Assembly (NCBI GenBank): GCA_013400155.1
Contig: VXBM01000060.1
Span: forward strand, 1,719,014-1,783,013
Length of the DNA: 64,000 bases
Source: Helopsaltes ochotensis
Lineage: Eukaryota; Chordata; Aves; Passeriformes; Locustellidae
Direction: 5' to 3'
Part shown: positions 50,205 through 61,144 of the stretch, one piece after another
Position numbering within the stretch: position 1 is the first letter of the stretch
How the letters are laid out: each line of letters begins with the position of its first letter
Notes under the pieces: model-generated
Databases searched by the model: none
Told to the model about the DNA's origin: nothing
Seen by the model: the letters and a program-made list of their open reading frames with translations, nothing else
Translations under genes and position numbers: made by a program

Positions 50205-50310
50205 ATGCAAATTAGCCGCTGGGCACAGCCAATGGGGACGCAGGGGGCGCGGCCACGGAGGGACTTGCCCGGGCATGTGCGCGCGGCGGTTTCCGGGCCG
50301 GACACGTGTG
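50205..50310 (+). promoter_or_regulatory. AEN: AEN proximal promoter with p53 response element
   Basis: In order: a perfect octamer ATGCAAAT (50205-50212); a CCAAT box (50229-50233); GGACTTGCCCGGGCATGTGC (50261-50280), which is two p53 decamers with no spacer (first RRRCWWGYYY half-site perfect, second with one mismatch); an ETS core TTCCGG (50291-50296); and a palindromic E-box ACACGTGT (50302-50309). AEN is a known p53 target in mammals. The first exon should start shortly after these motifs, but its exact start and donor cannot be placed because of the following gap. Confidence 0.65.
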
Positions 50311-50334
50311 AGCCGCGCCGGGAGCGGTCAGTGC

Positions 50335-50406
50335 GGGACAGCGGGGACACCCGGGACAGCGGGGACAGCCGGGACACCCGGGACAGCGGGGACACCCGGG
50401 ACAGCC
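50335..50406 (+). repeat. 9-bp GGGACA(G/C)(C/C)(G/C) array, eight units
   Basis: Eight contiguous nine-base units of type GGGACAGCG, GGGACACCC or GGGACAGCC. With regular GGG tracts and 5-6 base loops it is predicted to form G-quadruplexes on the plus strand. It lies in the probable AEN 5' UTR or first-exon region. Confidence 0.9.
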
Positions 50407-50512
50407 GGGGCGGGAGAGGGCCCGGAAGGGGCCGGCAGGGGCCTGGGGATGGGTAACGGGACGGGCAGGGAGCTGCGGCCTGGAGCGAGGTAGAGAGGGC
50501 CCGGGTAATGGG

Positions 50513-50765
50513 NNNNNNNNNNNNNNNNNNNNNNNNNNNNNNNNNNNNNNNNNNNNNNNNNNNNNNNNNNNNNNNNNNNNNNNNNNNNNNNNNNNNNNNN
50601 NNNNNNNNNNNNNNNNNNNNNNNNNNNNNNNNNNNNNNNNNNNNNNNNNNNNNNNNNNNNNNNNNNNNNNNNNNNNNNNNNNNNNNNNNNNNNNNNNNNN
50701 NNNNNNNNNNNNNNNNNNNNNNNNNNNNNNNNNNNNNNNNNNNNNNNNNNNNNNNNNNNNNNNNN
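50513..50765. other. Assembly gap in AEN first exon/intron
   Basis: A 253-base N run within GC-rich sequence between the AEN promoter motifs and its first coding exon. It prevents placement of the first exon-intron boundary. Confidence 0.9.
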
Positions 50766-50860
50766 GGGGGGGGGCGGTTGTGGGGTGTGTGCGCCCTGTT
50801 CTGGCAGGGGAGCGCGGGGTCCCACGGCATTGATGTCCCCCTGTGCATGCTCCAGCAGGA

Positions 50861-52609
50861 ATGCCACCAGGCAAAGGACAGTTGACCCCGCTGCTGCCCG
50901 CCCCCAAGGTGTCCGCGCCCACCCTGCAGGGCACCCATGTCCCCACCGCGGGGGGCTGCGCTCAGGCCCCGGAGGGTCCCAGCCCAGGACCGCAGGGTCG
51001 CAGCAAGAAGAGGAGCCGTAAGCACCAGCGGTTCATGGAGCGCCGGGCGGTTCTGGAGCAGAAGGGGCTGCTGAGCCCCCATGGGCGCCTGGGCTGTCAC
51101 ACCACTGAGCCAGGGCTGGAGGCACACACTGCGCTCACCAAGGCCAATGGCACCACAGCACCGCGCTGTGACGAGGCCCCCAAGCCCACAGGGATCGTGT
51201 CTGCGTCCCTGTGTCCGCCTGCCTCTCCAGACAGCATAGCCAGGCACCACTCCGTGCTGCTGGCCCAGGGGAACGGCAGCTCCAAGAGAGTGCGGACGTC
51301 CTCCCTCATCCTGCGCCCGGCCAAGTACGTGGCCATCGACTGTGAGATGGTGGGCACCGGCCCTCAGGGCAGGCTGAGCGAGCTGGCACGGTGCTCCGTG
51401 GTGAACTATGAGGGGGATGTCATCTATGACAAGTACGTCCGGCCCGAGCTCCCCATTGTGGACTACCGGACGCGCTGGAGTGGCATCACCAAGCGGCACA
51501 TGAAGAATGCGATTCCCTTCACGGCTGCCCAGGCAGAGGTGAGGGGGGAAAAAAAATTTAAAAATGCCGAAAAGCCTCTGTGTTATCTGTCAGACACAAA
51601 TTGGGATTCTTGGTGGCCTGTGCTAGGCTGCTCTGAGGCAGAGGCACAACACAGGGATGGGAGTCTCTGAAGCTGTGCAGTGGGTTGGTTTGCTTGCTTG
51701 TTACTCCTTCTGGGAACCTGAAAACTAGAAGCTAAGGAGCTGAATTTAATACAAAATGGCTTATTTTATTTTTAAGTGGTGTTTCTTTTGCTGCGGTGTC
51801 TTGTCTAACCCTCTGTGACGCTTCCAGATCCTGAAGATCTTGAAAGACAAGATTGTGGTAGGACACGCCATCCACAATGACTTCCAAGCCCTGAAGTACT
51901 TCCACCCAAAAGAGAGGACTCGAGACACCAGCCAGAGCCGTGTGCTGAAGAAGAGGGCAGGGCTGCCTGTCAGAGCCAGTGTGTCCCTCAAGAACTTGGC
52001 CAGGCACCTGCTCCATAAAAAGATCCAGGTAAGCAACAGGAAGCCTGAGATGGGAAACAACCCTGGGTTAGCTATGAACCTGTGTGGTCAGCTTGGTCCT
52101 CCCACCTCCATGTGTGTTCTCTGTGAGGTGGAGGTGAGCCTTGCTCACCCAGTGCTCGTGGTTGTAGATAAGCTGGGAGAGCTGAGAGCTCCCAAGCTAC
52201 CCATTAAGCATCTCAGTAAAATGGGGACAGGATCTGTGCCCTCCAAAAAGGGTGGAAGAGACACCTGTATGGCCTTGGCTGCATCAAACCTCTGCTGTCT
52301 CCAAAACCCACAGTACTGGTGTCCTTCCAAGCAAGCAGACAACATGACCTGTGAGATTTTTGCTGCCCCTTTTATCTAATGAGGCTTTTCCTCCCCTTCT
52401 CTCAGGTTGGCTGCAAAGGACACTCGTCAGTGGAGGACGCTCAGACAGCCATGGAGCTGTACAGACTGGTGGAGGTGCAGTGGGAGAAGGAGCTGGCCCA
52501 CAGCCTGCCCCCCCGGCCCCCCAGCCCCGTCACAGACCCCGCTGCAGACAGCAGCCAGTACCTGGAGGATCAGTACTGGCCCACAGAGCTGATGGCAAGC
52601 AGCCTGTGA
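50861..52609 (+). CDS. AEN: Apoptosis-enhancing nuclease (DEDDh exonuclease)
   Basis: AEN (ISG20L1), a nuclear 3'-5' exonuclease acting on DNA and RNA; in mammals p53 induces it and it promotes DNA degradation in apoptosis. Coding exons: 50861-51538, 51828-52028, 52406-52609 (TGA 52607-52609), phases all 0, 360 residues; human AEN is 325. The start ATG lies two bases after a CAGCAG tandem acceptor. Residues 1-150 are low-complexity with a basic nuclear/nucleolar signal RSKKRSRKHQR (47-57). The exonuclease domain follows: Exo I VAIDCEMVGTG with D160 and E162, Exo II HAIHNDFQALKY with D244, Exo III GHSSVEDAQTAMELY with H299 and D304. All five DEDDh catalytic residues are present. The C-terminal YLEDQYWPTEL is typical of AEN and absent from the shorter ISG20, so this is not ISG20. 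Confidence 0.96.
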
Positions 52610-53052
52610 TGGGGGACAGCGTCTCCTCCGTGCTTTTTGGGCCATCCTGGTGCCTTCAGCTGTTAAAGGTGGAGGTGACTGCCGACGTCCTCCCCTAGGG
52701 CTTGTGCCCTGCGCCCAGCCCTGCTCAGGGATGGAGACACGGTGACACCTGGACACAAGCAGTGTCCCAAAAGTGCTGTCTGCAGCCTTGAGCTGTTGCA
52801 CAAAAAAGGGCTGTGACTGCACCATGTTCATCTGTCACTTGGGGATGAGCAGGGTCCTGTGTCAGCCTGGAGGAGCCTCTGTGGGCATGTAAGGGGGGCT
52901 ACCAACACCCCCCATGCCTTCTATGGGGTTGTCCTTCTCCCAGACAGCAAGGGGCAAGTTTTCCTATGGAGGAAAACTGAGGTGTTTTGCTGATGCCCAA
53001 AGGCTTCAAACCATTGGGCCAGTAAATAACCAGTTTGCTCCTTACTTTCTTT

Positions 53053-53790
53053 CATAGACTCAGAATATGCTGAATTGGAAGGCATCCATCAGGATCATTG
53101 AGTCCAACACCTGGCCCTGCACAGGACATCCAAAGAATCCCATCATGTGCCTGAGAGCTTTGTCCAAACACTTCTTGAACTCAGTCACTCTTGGTGCTGT
53201 GATCACTTCCCTGGGGAGCTTGTTCCAGGGCTCAGCTCCAGGTGTGTGCTGAATATTTTGTCCAGAAGGATATTGTGAGAAACTGTATCAAAAGCTTTGC
53301 TTAAAGTCCAAAAAGATGTAATCACGTGGTGTCCCTTGGTCAGCTAGGTGTACCACCCTGTTGTGGAAGGAAATCAGGTTCAATGAGCAGGACTTTGCCC
53401 TCATGAAGCCATGCTGGCTGTGACCCATGACTGCATTGTGCTCCAGGTGTTTTTCAATACCTCCCAGAAAAACACTTTCCGTGATTTTACTTGTCAGCAA
53501 AGTGAGACTGATAGCTGTAGTTTCCAGCATCCTTGCCCTTCAAAACTGGGGCAACATTTGCCAGCTTTCAGTCAGATACCAGCTGACTGAATTCCCAAGA
53601 CTGCTAAAAAATAGTTGAGCTGCTCTGTAATGACATTCAGCAGCTCTTTAAAGGTTCTTGGATGAATCCCATCAGGCCCCATAGATTTATAGGGATCCAA
53701 CTGCACAATGAAGTTCAAGAGGAAAGTCTGGGTCTAATCAATGTCCAGCCTGGAAAAGAGCATAGAATGCACTTCATTTCAAATAAATTA
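53053..53790 (-). mobile_element. Internally deleted CR1 LINE
   Basis: Minus-strand CR1. Part of the reverse transcriptase is recognisable: MGPDGIHPRTFKEL, then in another frame GIEKHLEHNAVMGHSQHGFM and NLISFHNRV, ending at FLDFKQSF near 53,288. Stops and frame shifts show it is dead. At about 53,245 the sequence jumps to the CR1 C-terminal/3' part (LPREVITAPRVTEFKK-like), so the middle of the ORF is missing. The 3' end, with the degenerate ATTCTGAGTCTATGA tail, is at 53,053. Confidence 0.85.
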
Positions 53791-56039
53791 TTCACGTAAT
53801 TGTCCAATTCTGAATTAAAAACTCTTCTGGCTAAAACCCTTGTGTATATTCTGCATGATTTGATCTGGCAGTTCTCCAGGAGTGAGAGGGCAGGGGTGAG
53901 GTTGGCAAACTGCTGCCCAAGTACCATGCCATGTTCTAGGGCTTCAAACCTACCTGGAAAGCAGCAACTGGAAAAGGTGCTCTGAGTGGCTGGAGTAGGT
54001 AGGGGTACAGGCTTGTCCCTGTGCTCTGCTCTGGGGCCACCCCTGTGAAGGCAGGAGGAGCAGGGGATGGGCTCAGCCAGAGCCCAGGGTCTGGGGGCAA
54101 GATCCATGTGGGATTGTGAGCTGTGGCATGGGCTGCTGTCACAGTGTGGGGACAGGGTAATGCTCATCTGTAGGTGATCTGTGGCTGCAGAAAGGTGCCT
54201 CAGCTGGGTGTGTGAGCACTGGAGAGGAGTTTGGGCTGGACACAAGGAGTTACCTGATTCACCAGGGAACTGAACAGCCATGGTTATAGAAAATTGATTT
54301 TTTTTTTTTTATGCCACGTGCCTTAATGGCAGCTCTTGGGTGCATCCCTTGAGCACAGTCCCACTGCCTGGGCTGTGAGATGGGAGGTGGCAGAGCAGGC
54401 TGGAGGGCTGCCAACACCCTGGGGACTTTGGGAGCCTGGTGCAGCACAGTGGGTACGACAGCCAGCCCTGGGTAGAGTCCATGACCCCATCAGCCAGGCT
54501 AGAACTGTCCCAGGCTTTTCCCAGCAGCCAGTGGAAGGTAAGGAGAGCTCAGCCCCAGCCTTGGGAAGCGGCCAAGGCAGCCGGGTGACGTAGACACACC
54601 CGACACACACATCAGTGCCATTACCAGACACATCCTGCACTTCCCACCTTAACTCCTCCCTGCCTGGTAGAGGAAGCCCAGGAACAGCTCAGTAATGCTT
54701 TGTAATGTGTCAGACACATCTAAAAATCTTTGTCCTCACAGTGGCCCAAACACAACCATCCTTCAACAGATAAGACAACCTGGGCTCTGCCATGAGCTTG
54801 TGGTCTGGACAAGAAAGGAAACGTCCCATGGTAGTCCTTTAAATCCTGCTTGCTCCAGTTTGTCCCAGGTGTGTTCCTGATGCAGCAAGCTGTAAAACAG
54901 GGCCAGCAACACCCTCTGTGCCAGCCTCAGGGTGCAGCTCAGCTGGGCTGTGCAATGTCAGCAGCACCTGAACCCCACAGGGCACACAGAGGGGTGCAGG
55001 AGGAGCACAGCTGGTGCAGGTCTGTTTCCTCCCCTCTGCCATCTCCACCTCCCCCGGGGGTGGCAGGAAGGAAGTGAAGCTGTAGGAAAGGTGAAAGCTC
55101 TCCACCCTATTGTCAGCAGATGGTGGCATTCCAAAAGTGATGCAGCAGTGCTGCCTCTGCTCCTGGGAAAGCAGACCTGGAGGAAGGACAGAGCAGAGCT
55201 TTGCTCATGGCCACATAACCTGGCCCGTGTAACCACATCCCCTCGGGGTCTACATGAGTTTGTGGAGAGCTTATATGGGACACTCCATGGCTCCCAAAGT
55301 ATTTATCCACCCAAGCCCCTCCAGCCCCTCCCCTGTCTCACTGCCTTGCACTAAGGCCTGTGATGGTCGATGTGAGACACAGGTGTGCTGGAGTGAACCT
55401 GGAGAAGGCTTTATCAGCCTGTGACTCGGCCTGCCTCGCCATCAGCCTAAGGCATACTTAAGGAAAAGAAACATTCCCGAAATCTTGACCATCCATGATT
55501 TAACCCTCCTGTTGAAATACCCTTCCTTGCTTTGCAGGCAGATTTGGAGGCAGCCAGGCAGCCAAAGGCCAGCTGCCTTTTGGTGCTGTCATGTCCTGCA
55601 AGCTTTGCTTCTATGCCATGATCTCCTCCTCTTGGAGAAGGTGAGAAACAAATTTGAGGATTAACCCCTATTTGCATCAGATTCGAAGGGCTTGGAAAAC
55701 CCCAACACTGTGTACTGCAGCCCCCCAAAATAGGGCTGCTGGCTGAGCAAACCTCACATGGATGACTAGAGGTGGTGGCAATCTGCTCCCTGCCAACAAT
55801 GTTTGCTCTGAATAATCTAAATGGCAACATTCCCCCCGTTTCCAGCCTCTGAGAGCTAATCGGGATTTTCACAGGTGCTTGTGAATATTCACCTCCATGC
55901 CAGCTCGGAGCTGCCATGGCTGAACAAACTCCAGCTCATCACACGCTCCGGCTCACCTCAGGAGCAGCTTGCTGGAGCTCACGTCGGGATGCTGAGCGTC
56001 TTTGGGCGGGAGAAGGAGAGCCGGGCTGGCTCACCATTT

Positions 56040-56290
56040 ACGCCTAATTTTGTGTTAATTGAAGAATCTGCAGAAAACTCAGCTGTTATCTCAACAACCC
56101 CCGAACAATGATTAACCCAAACCCATGAATCCAGCGCTGGGCTTTTTTTATCAGAGGGAAAACATTGTCAAATGAGTTTTTCCCAGCCAGCTGCGAGTGC
56201 AGGTAACCGATAAGGCCGTCATTGGAGTGGGGCTGAGCCAATGGGAGCCGATGGCGACGGCTTTTACTTCTGTCTAGCAACAGCTTCTCC
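56040..56290. promoter_or_regulatory. Candidate conserved non-coding element
   Basis: Unique block with ACGCCTAATTTTGTGTTAAT, CCGAACAATGATTAACCC, a SOX-like ACAATG, a GATA-like TTTTTATCAGAGG, CCGATAAGG and a CCAAT box (GAGCCAATGGGAG). No coding frame. Texture is like other vertebrate enhancers. Conservation not tested. Confidence 0.35.
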
Positions 56291-56803
56291 TTGAGCAGCA
56301 GGCACAATGCAATGTTTTCTCTTGCTTTTATTGAGCTTTCCTCCCGCTGCATGGGGGTTTTCATGGGGGGCACTCAAAAACTGAGGCTTGTGTGGATTGT
56401 CCACTTTCTCCTGCGTGTTCTGGTGTCTGATCCTTTCCTACCATGGTGAGAGCTTTGCAGCTGTGAAAGGCTCCATCCTGCTCACATCCCGGGTGCTGCT
56501 CGCTCCCTCCCTTGTCCATGCAGCAGAGATTCTGCTGGGTGGGCGTTGGACACCCATAGGGTGCTTGGAATAGCACCATGGCAGAACAGCAGCTGTAGCA
56601 GGAGCCCTGTGGCAGGGACGTGTCTGACCCTCCTGCCCTGCGTCCCCAGCGCCTGACCATGGTGCAGCACCTCTCCCAGCTGCCAGGGACTGTTTGAATG
56701 GGGAGCACGCCCGGGAGGAGCATCCCCTGATCAAACACCTGGCTTGCTTTGCTGTTGGCTCTGCTTATCAGGGTGCGTATGGTTGAAATGCCACGTAAAG
56801 CCC

Positions 56804-56880
56804 AAATCACAGAACTACAGAGTTAGAAGGAGCTCGGCAACACCTGGTGTTGGACATCCCTAAACATCACAACATGAATG
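56804..56880 (-). mobile_element. Possible CR1-like fragment
   Basis: AAATCACAGAACTACAGAGT followed by TAGAAGGAGCTC resembles the inverted CR1 3' end (AATCACAGAAT...GTTGGAAGGGACC). It is short and degraded, so the call is weak. Confidence 0.3.
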
Positions 56881-57109
56881 TCTTGGGCACCTATTAGGCT
56901 GGCACCTAATAATAGCCGCGAGCAAGCCCCTAACCTGAGGCAGTCTGTCCCCTCGCTGTGGAGACACAGAGGGACGATTGACCCTGTTTGCAGTCAGAGA
57001 GCAGAGGCTTCATGCGCCAGAGACCAAAGCAGCCACAGCAGAGGGAGGACCCGTGTTCGCTGCACCCCCTCCTCTCCAGCACCCTCTCCCACCCCTCTCC
57101 TCTACCCCC

Positions 57110-57370
57110 CGAGGGTAAATTAGAAGGCAGAAACCTCGCATCCAACTCTAAATTAAAATCTCGCAGCCGTAATAAGCGGCTTGGCCGGAAGAAGCGGATA
57201 GGTGTGATGTGGAAATGAATAGGCACATCTGGCAGCCGCTTAGCACCTGGGCTGCAGGAGGGGTGTGCGTGATGTGTGCGTGTGCAAACCCCGGCACAGC
57301 CTCCCGGATTGGCTGCAAAACCCCTTCCCGACCAGCGCCGGGGAACAGGGTGCCCTAGCAACAGTCTTTT
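57110..57370. promoter_or_regulatory. Candidate conserved non-coding element
   Basis: Includes GGGTAAATTAGAAGGCAGAA, CTCTAAATTAAAATCTCGCA, GCCGTAATAAGCGGCTTGG, GTGGAAATGAATAGGCACAT and GATTGGCTG, ending at a CCCTAGCAACAG X-box half-site. It retains CpGs, is not repetitive and has no coding signal. Confidence 0.3.
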
Positions 57371-58889
57371 CCTAATGAAAAACAAGCCACTTAACTAACC
57401 ATCGTGACTGTGTGTATACGGGAGGGAAAGGCACGGTTCCCAGCAGCTCCGTCCTCCCCAGGGAGCTGGCCCCAAAGGGGGCTGCAAAGGGCGAGCTGGA
57501 CAGGTGAGGTGGCCCCACCTGAGCACCCCTGTGCCCCTCAGTCCCTGCTCCACAAATGCCTTGGGTGCGTGGCAAGGCTTGCTGCAGCAAAACACGAAGA
57601 AGTCCCCTCCGTTCTCTGTGCAGGCAGCCAGCCCCAGGATGGCTCACCCCAACACAGGCACCCCGCAGCCCTGCACTCAGGGGGGAGCTGGGGGCTGGAT
57701 GCCAACAGGTCACGGGGGCCATGAGCTGCTGAAGTGCCACCTTTAGATCAGGAGGGACTCGTGGGATGCAGCACTGGGGGAATGTGGGATGTTCCCCAGC
57801 ACTGCCAGGAAAAGGAGGAGCTGAGGGGTTGGTCACTGGTGGGGTCTCTCTTGGGGATGACACCTTTCCTTCTTCCTGCCCTGGGATTCTCTCCTCCAGC
57901 AGCTGCCCTGGAAAAAGGCTCCAAGGACAGTGAGGTGGAATGCATGAGTGTAAGCCCATGCCTTAACCACAGCCTCTTGGAAAGCCAGATAACAAAATCA
58001 CCTCTGATCTTACGGATGGGGGGACTGGGGTTGGCCCTGGGATCAGTGGGAGCAGGGACACGTTGCAGGAGTCGGGATGGCAACAATGGCAGTAGATATC
58101 AAAGAACAGGTTGCTTTCGGGCTGCAGAAACCCATCTTCCTTGGGGAATAACAAGTTATAGGAGAGCTTTCTCCTGTCAAGCTGTGCGGTTCCCAGTCAG
58201 GCAATGCGGGGAGAGGACCAGCTCAGCCCACTGGCGCTGGGGACAGCAGCAGTGTGGTGTGGTGTTTACTTCATCCCCCTTTGCTGCATCATTTCAGGGA
58301 CCTTGAAGCTGTGCACCAAACCTGTCAGCCTCTCCTTTTGCCCTCTCAGCTCACCCTGGGGATGATGGGGAGATGCTGGAGAACCTGTGGTGCTTTTTAA
58401 ATTTTCCCCCTAAAGGGAGGTGTCATCTCAGCTGAAAGAACAGCCCATGCCTCCAGCTCAGACCTGCCCCACAACAGAGCTGCCTCTCCCACTCCACTCC
58501 TGCACACCTGCGTCCCCTCACAAAGCATTAGAAATAACCCTTTTCTTTTTTTCCCCCTGCCAAGCAAGAAAACAAGAATGCCATCATCTTCCCAATGCCA
58601 CTGGCCAGGGCAGAGCAGCAAGTGTGGTGTGCTCCAGGCCAATACTCCTGCCACAAAGGGTGCTGTGTGGTGTGGGCTCTTCTCTGGGGAACCTGAAGGA
58701 GAAAATTAAAGAATAACAGGAGCAGAGGGAAAGCACAATGCATGACTCCTCAATGCCCTGAACTGACCCCGGGGAGACCCCCAATTCCAATTTTCACTCA
58801 ATTTCTGCCCATTTCAGTTATTGCAGTCCCGGCTGTTCACTAGATGGTGCCCTCGGGCTGCTGGTTCCTGAATTATCCCCTCACAGGCT

Positions 58890-58917
58890 GGGATGGGATG
58901 GGATGGGATGGGAGGGG
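58890..58917. repeat. (GGGAT)n microsatellite
   Basis: About four GGGAT units followed by a G-rich run. Confidence 0.85.
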
Positions 58918-61119
58918 GCCCGGCTCTGCCCCGGCTTCCCAGGATGGATTTAGGAAGCTCACAAGCATGAAAGCAGCGGTGAAGACCCCTTATATCACTC
59001 AGTTAAGTCCTTGCGTGTTTTGGGGTCTTCGAGGTCTGATAACGCACTGCAAGCACTGGCCTCTCTCCCGTATCCCAGGTCTTCCTGAATCCATTAGTGT
59101 TTTAAAATTCTACTGCTATTATGGTGACAGCCTCAAAACAGGAGAAAATGGACAAAGAGGCAATTCCATCGTGAATGCATTTGAGTAAAATAGTGACTAA
59201 CCATCCATTAACTGTCACCAAAAAACATGTACAGCCGTAGTTCCTGAGCATCAGACAGGGGGAAAGAGGAGGAAGACAAGCTAACACCATTAGTGTTACT
59301 CAGAGGGTAGGAAATCATTTAGGAATGTAGAACCGGGGGCATAAAGTAACATTAGCCGTGTCTGTCAGGGAAGAACCCTGCCGTGGGCAGGAGGATGTGG
59401 CAGGACAGGGATGCAGGGCACTCTGTGGGTACAAGAGCACCCCTGGACCCAGGGAGGAAAAGCCAGGGATGCTCCAGGGCAGCTTTGGGGTCTGCTTGCA
59501 TTTGGCCTTCACCTGGCTGGGATGGAGACCTTTCCCCTTTTGTTGGAAACCACTCCTGCCTTTCTAAGATGGGGATCCCTGCCATGAGTAGCAATTTCCA
59601 GGGGCCAAGTCATACAAGGCCACTCTGGTGGTACAGTGGGACGTGCCAGAGTCCCCATTAATCTTCTGGTCTCTTCAAATAGCAGAGTGATGGAAAGCAT
59701 CAAAGCCAGAGCTACACAGAGCAGCTGTTTTTATCATTTTAAGGTGGCATTAACGTGCAGTTTACGGTGAAAAATTTTCTCACAAAAATGGTTTTTCATC
59801 TCTGCTCATCTCTGCCCTGCCCCAGACAAACCCTGAGCGCTGTCCATTCACAGGAACTCACACTGCTCCTGGTCCTGCAGAGCAATCCAGACAGCAGGGT
59901 TGGAGCAACAAAGGCCAGGAACTGTGCCAAGTTTTTATCATTATTTTTATATTGTTGTTTTTAGGGTTAGGGTTTTTTTTTCAGTATTGGGCAGATCAAG
60001 CTGGAAATAACAGAGAAGAAATTACATTTGCCTTCAGCATCAGCAGCCTAAATGTCCTGGAGGGAGACACCTTACCAATGAGTCTTGAGGAGCTAGTGTC
60101 AGCAGGAGGCAGGAACAGTCATCTTGGCCTCTGGCATCACTCACTGCTATAAAAACAGGGCAAAACAGCACTCAGAGGCCTCCTTAGCATCTCTCATTTT
60201 GGGGATGAATGTAGAGAATGAGCACATGAACAAAACTACTGCCTTTTAGGGCCCCCTCAGTGGAGAAAAGCTTGACCAAACCAACCCATTAAACTGGGAA
60301 TTCAGTCCCAGGCTTCTCCATGGGGGCTGCCCTCAAACAACCAAATGATGCTCCTGCCATGGACAGATGCCTGTTCATGTCACATCTAGGAATGGCACCT
60401 TCCTCCCTGGCAAATCCCACCTTCAGAAACCTTAACCCTTTCTGCCTGGGGACCTGACAACCCACTGCCTCCAACCCTGCAAATAAACCCCCAAATTTTG
60501 CAGTTGTGTCCAGTGTCAGGAGAAGCACCTCAGTACAGCTGCACACCCCTGTCATATCCATAACTTACCTTTGTGGAAGCTCGGAATACCCCCCTGTGAG
60601 GGAAGTGCTTTGTATCCCGTGCTACATTAAACACAGATGCATTTTCCACATTTACTTCTCATTCAGGAGAGGAAATTTCCTGCAGAGAACCAAGCCTCTG
60701 GTGGGCTCTGTCTCCTCTCAAAGCTCCTTTGTTGGCAGCAGGTAAGCCCTGAGCTTTGAGGGGACCAGCAGGAGGGGACAGGGACAGTAGTTGTGGGGAG
60801 AGAGAAAGATGGAGCAGCTGATGGGAATTTAAGGGGAGGAATTTTCCCCTCGGACTCGTTTCTCAGGCCACCGTTACCTCCCCCAGGGGGCCCATTTCAC
60901 TTCCCAAAAGCTCTGTTCATGGGAATTGCTGCTCTGGGAGCCTGTGGGGGGCTCTGCCAGCCTCCAGCAAGGCTTCTGGGCACTCACCCACTCCCTCACC
61001 GGGCACAAGGCACGAAGGCAGAGAGAGCTGACTGCACCCCCAGCCCCACAACAGCCCTACCAGGCAGGATCAGGATCAGTCCTAAAATCAGGAGAACAGC
61101 CCTGCCAAAGCCGAGGCCC

Positions 61120-61141
61120 TGTGTGTGTGTGTGTGTGTGTG
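61120..61141. repeat. (TG)n microsatellite
   Basis: Eleven TG units in a row at the edge of a GC-rich patch. Confidence 0.9.
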
Positions 61142-61144
61142 CAG

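Noticed and set aside
49488..50456. 322-codon plus-strand open frame
   Set aside because: Created by the 42-bp minisatellite and both 9-bp arrays, all multiples of three. Open in several frames on both strands, so not evidence of a gene.
50843..50860. Upstream in-frame extension of AEN
   Set aside because: It would need a GTG start and lies upstream of the splice acceptor; the ATG at 50861 is right after the acceptor.
50051..51499. 482-codon minus-strand open frame
   Set aside because: Contains the N gap and is antisense to AEN exon 2.
50861..52609. Assignment as ISG20
   Set aside because: Shares the exonuclease domain, but the long basic N-terminus, the EDQYW C-terminus and the position next to miR-7-2 fit AEN.
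59963..59976. Telomere-like TTAGGGTTAGGG
   Set aside because: Only two units, next to a T run; too short to be an interstitial telomere.
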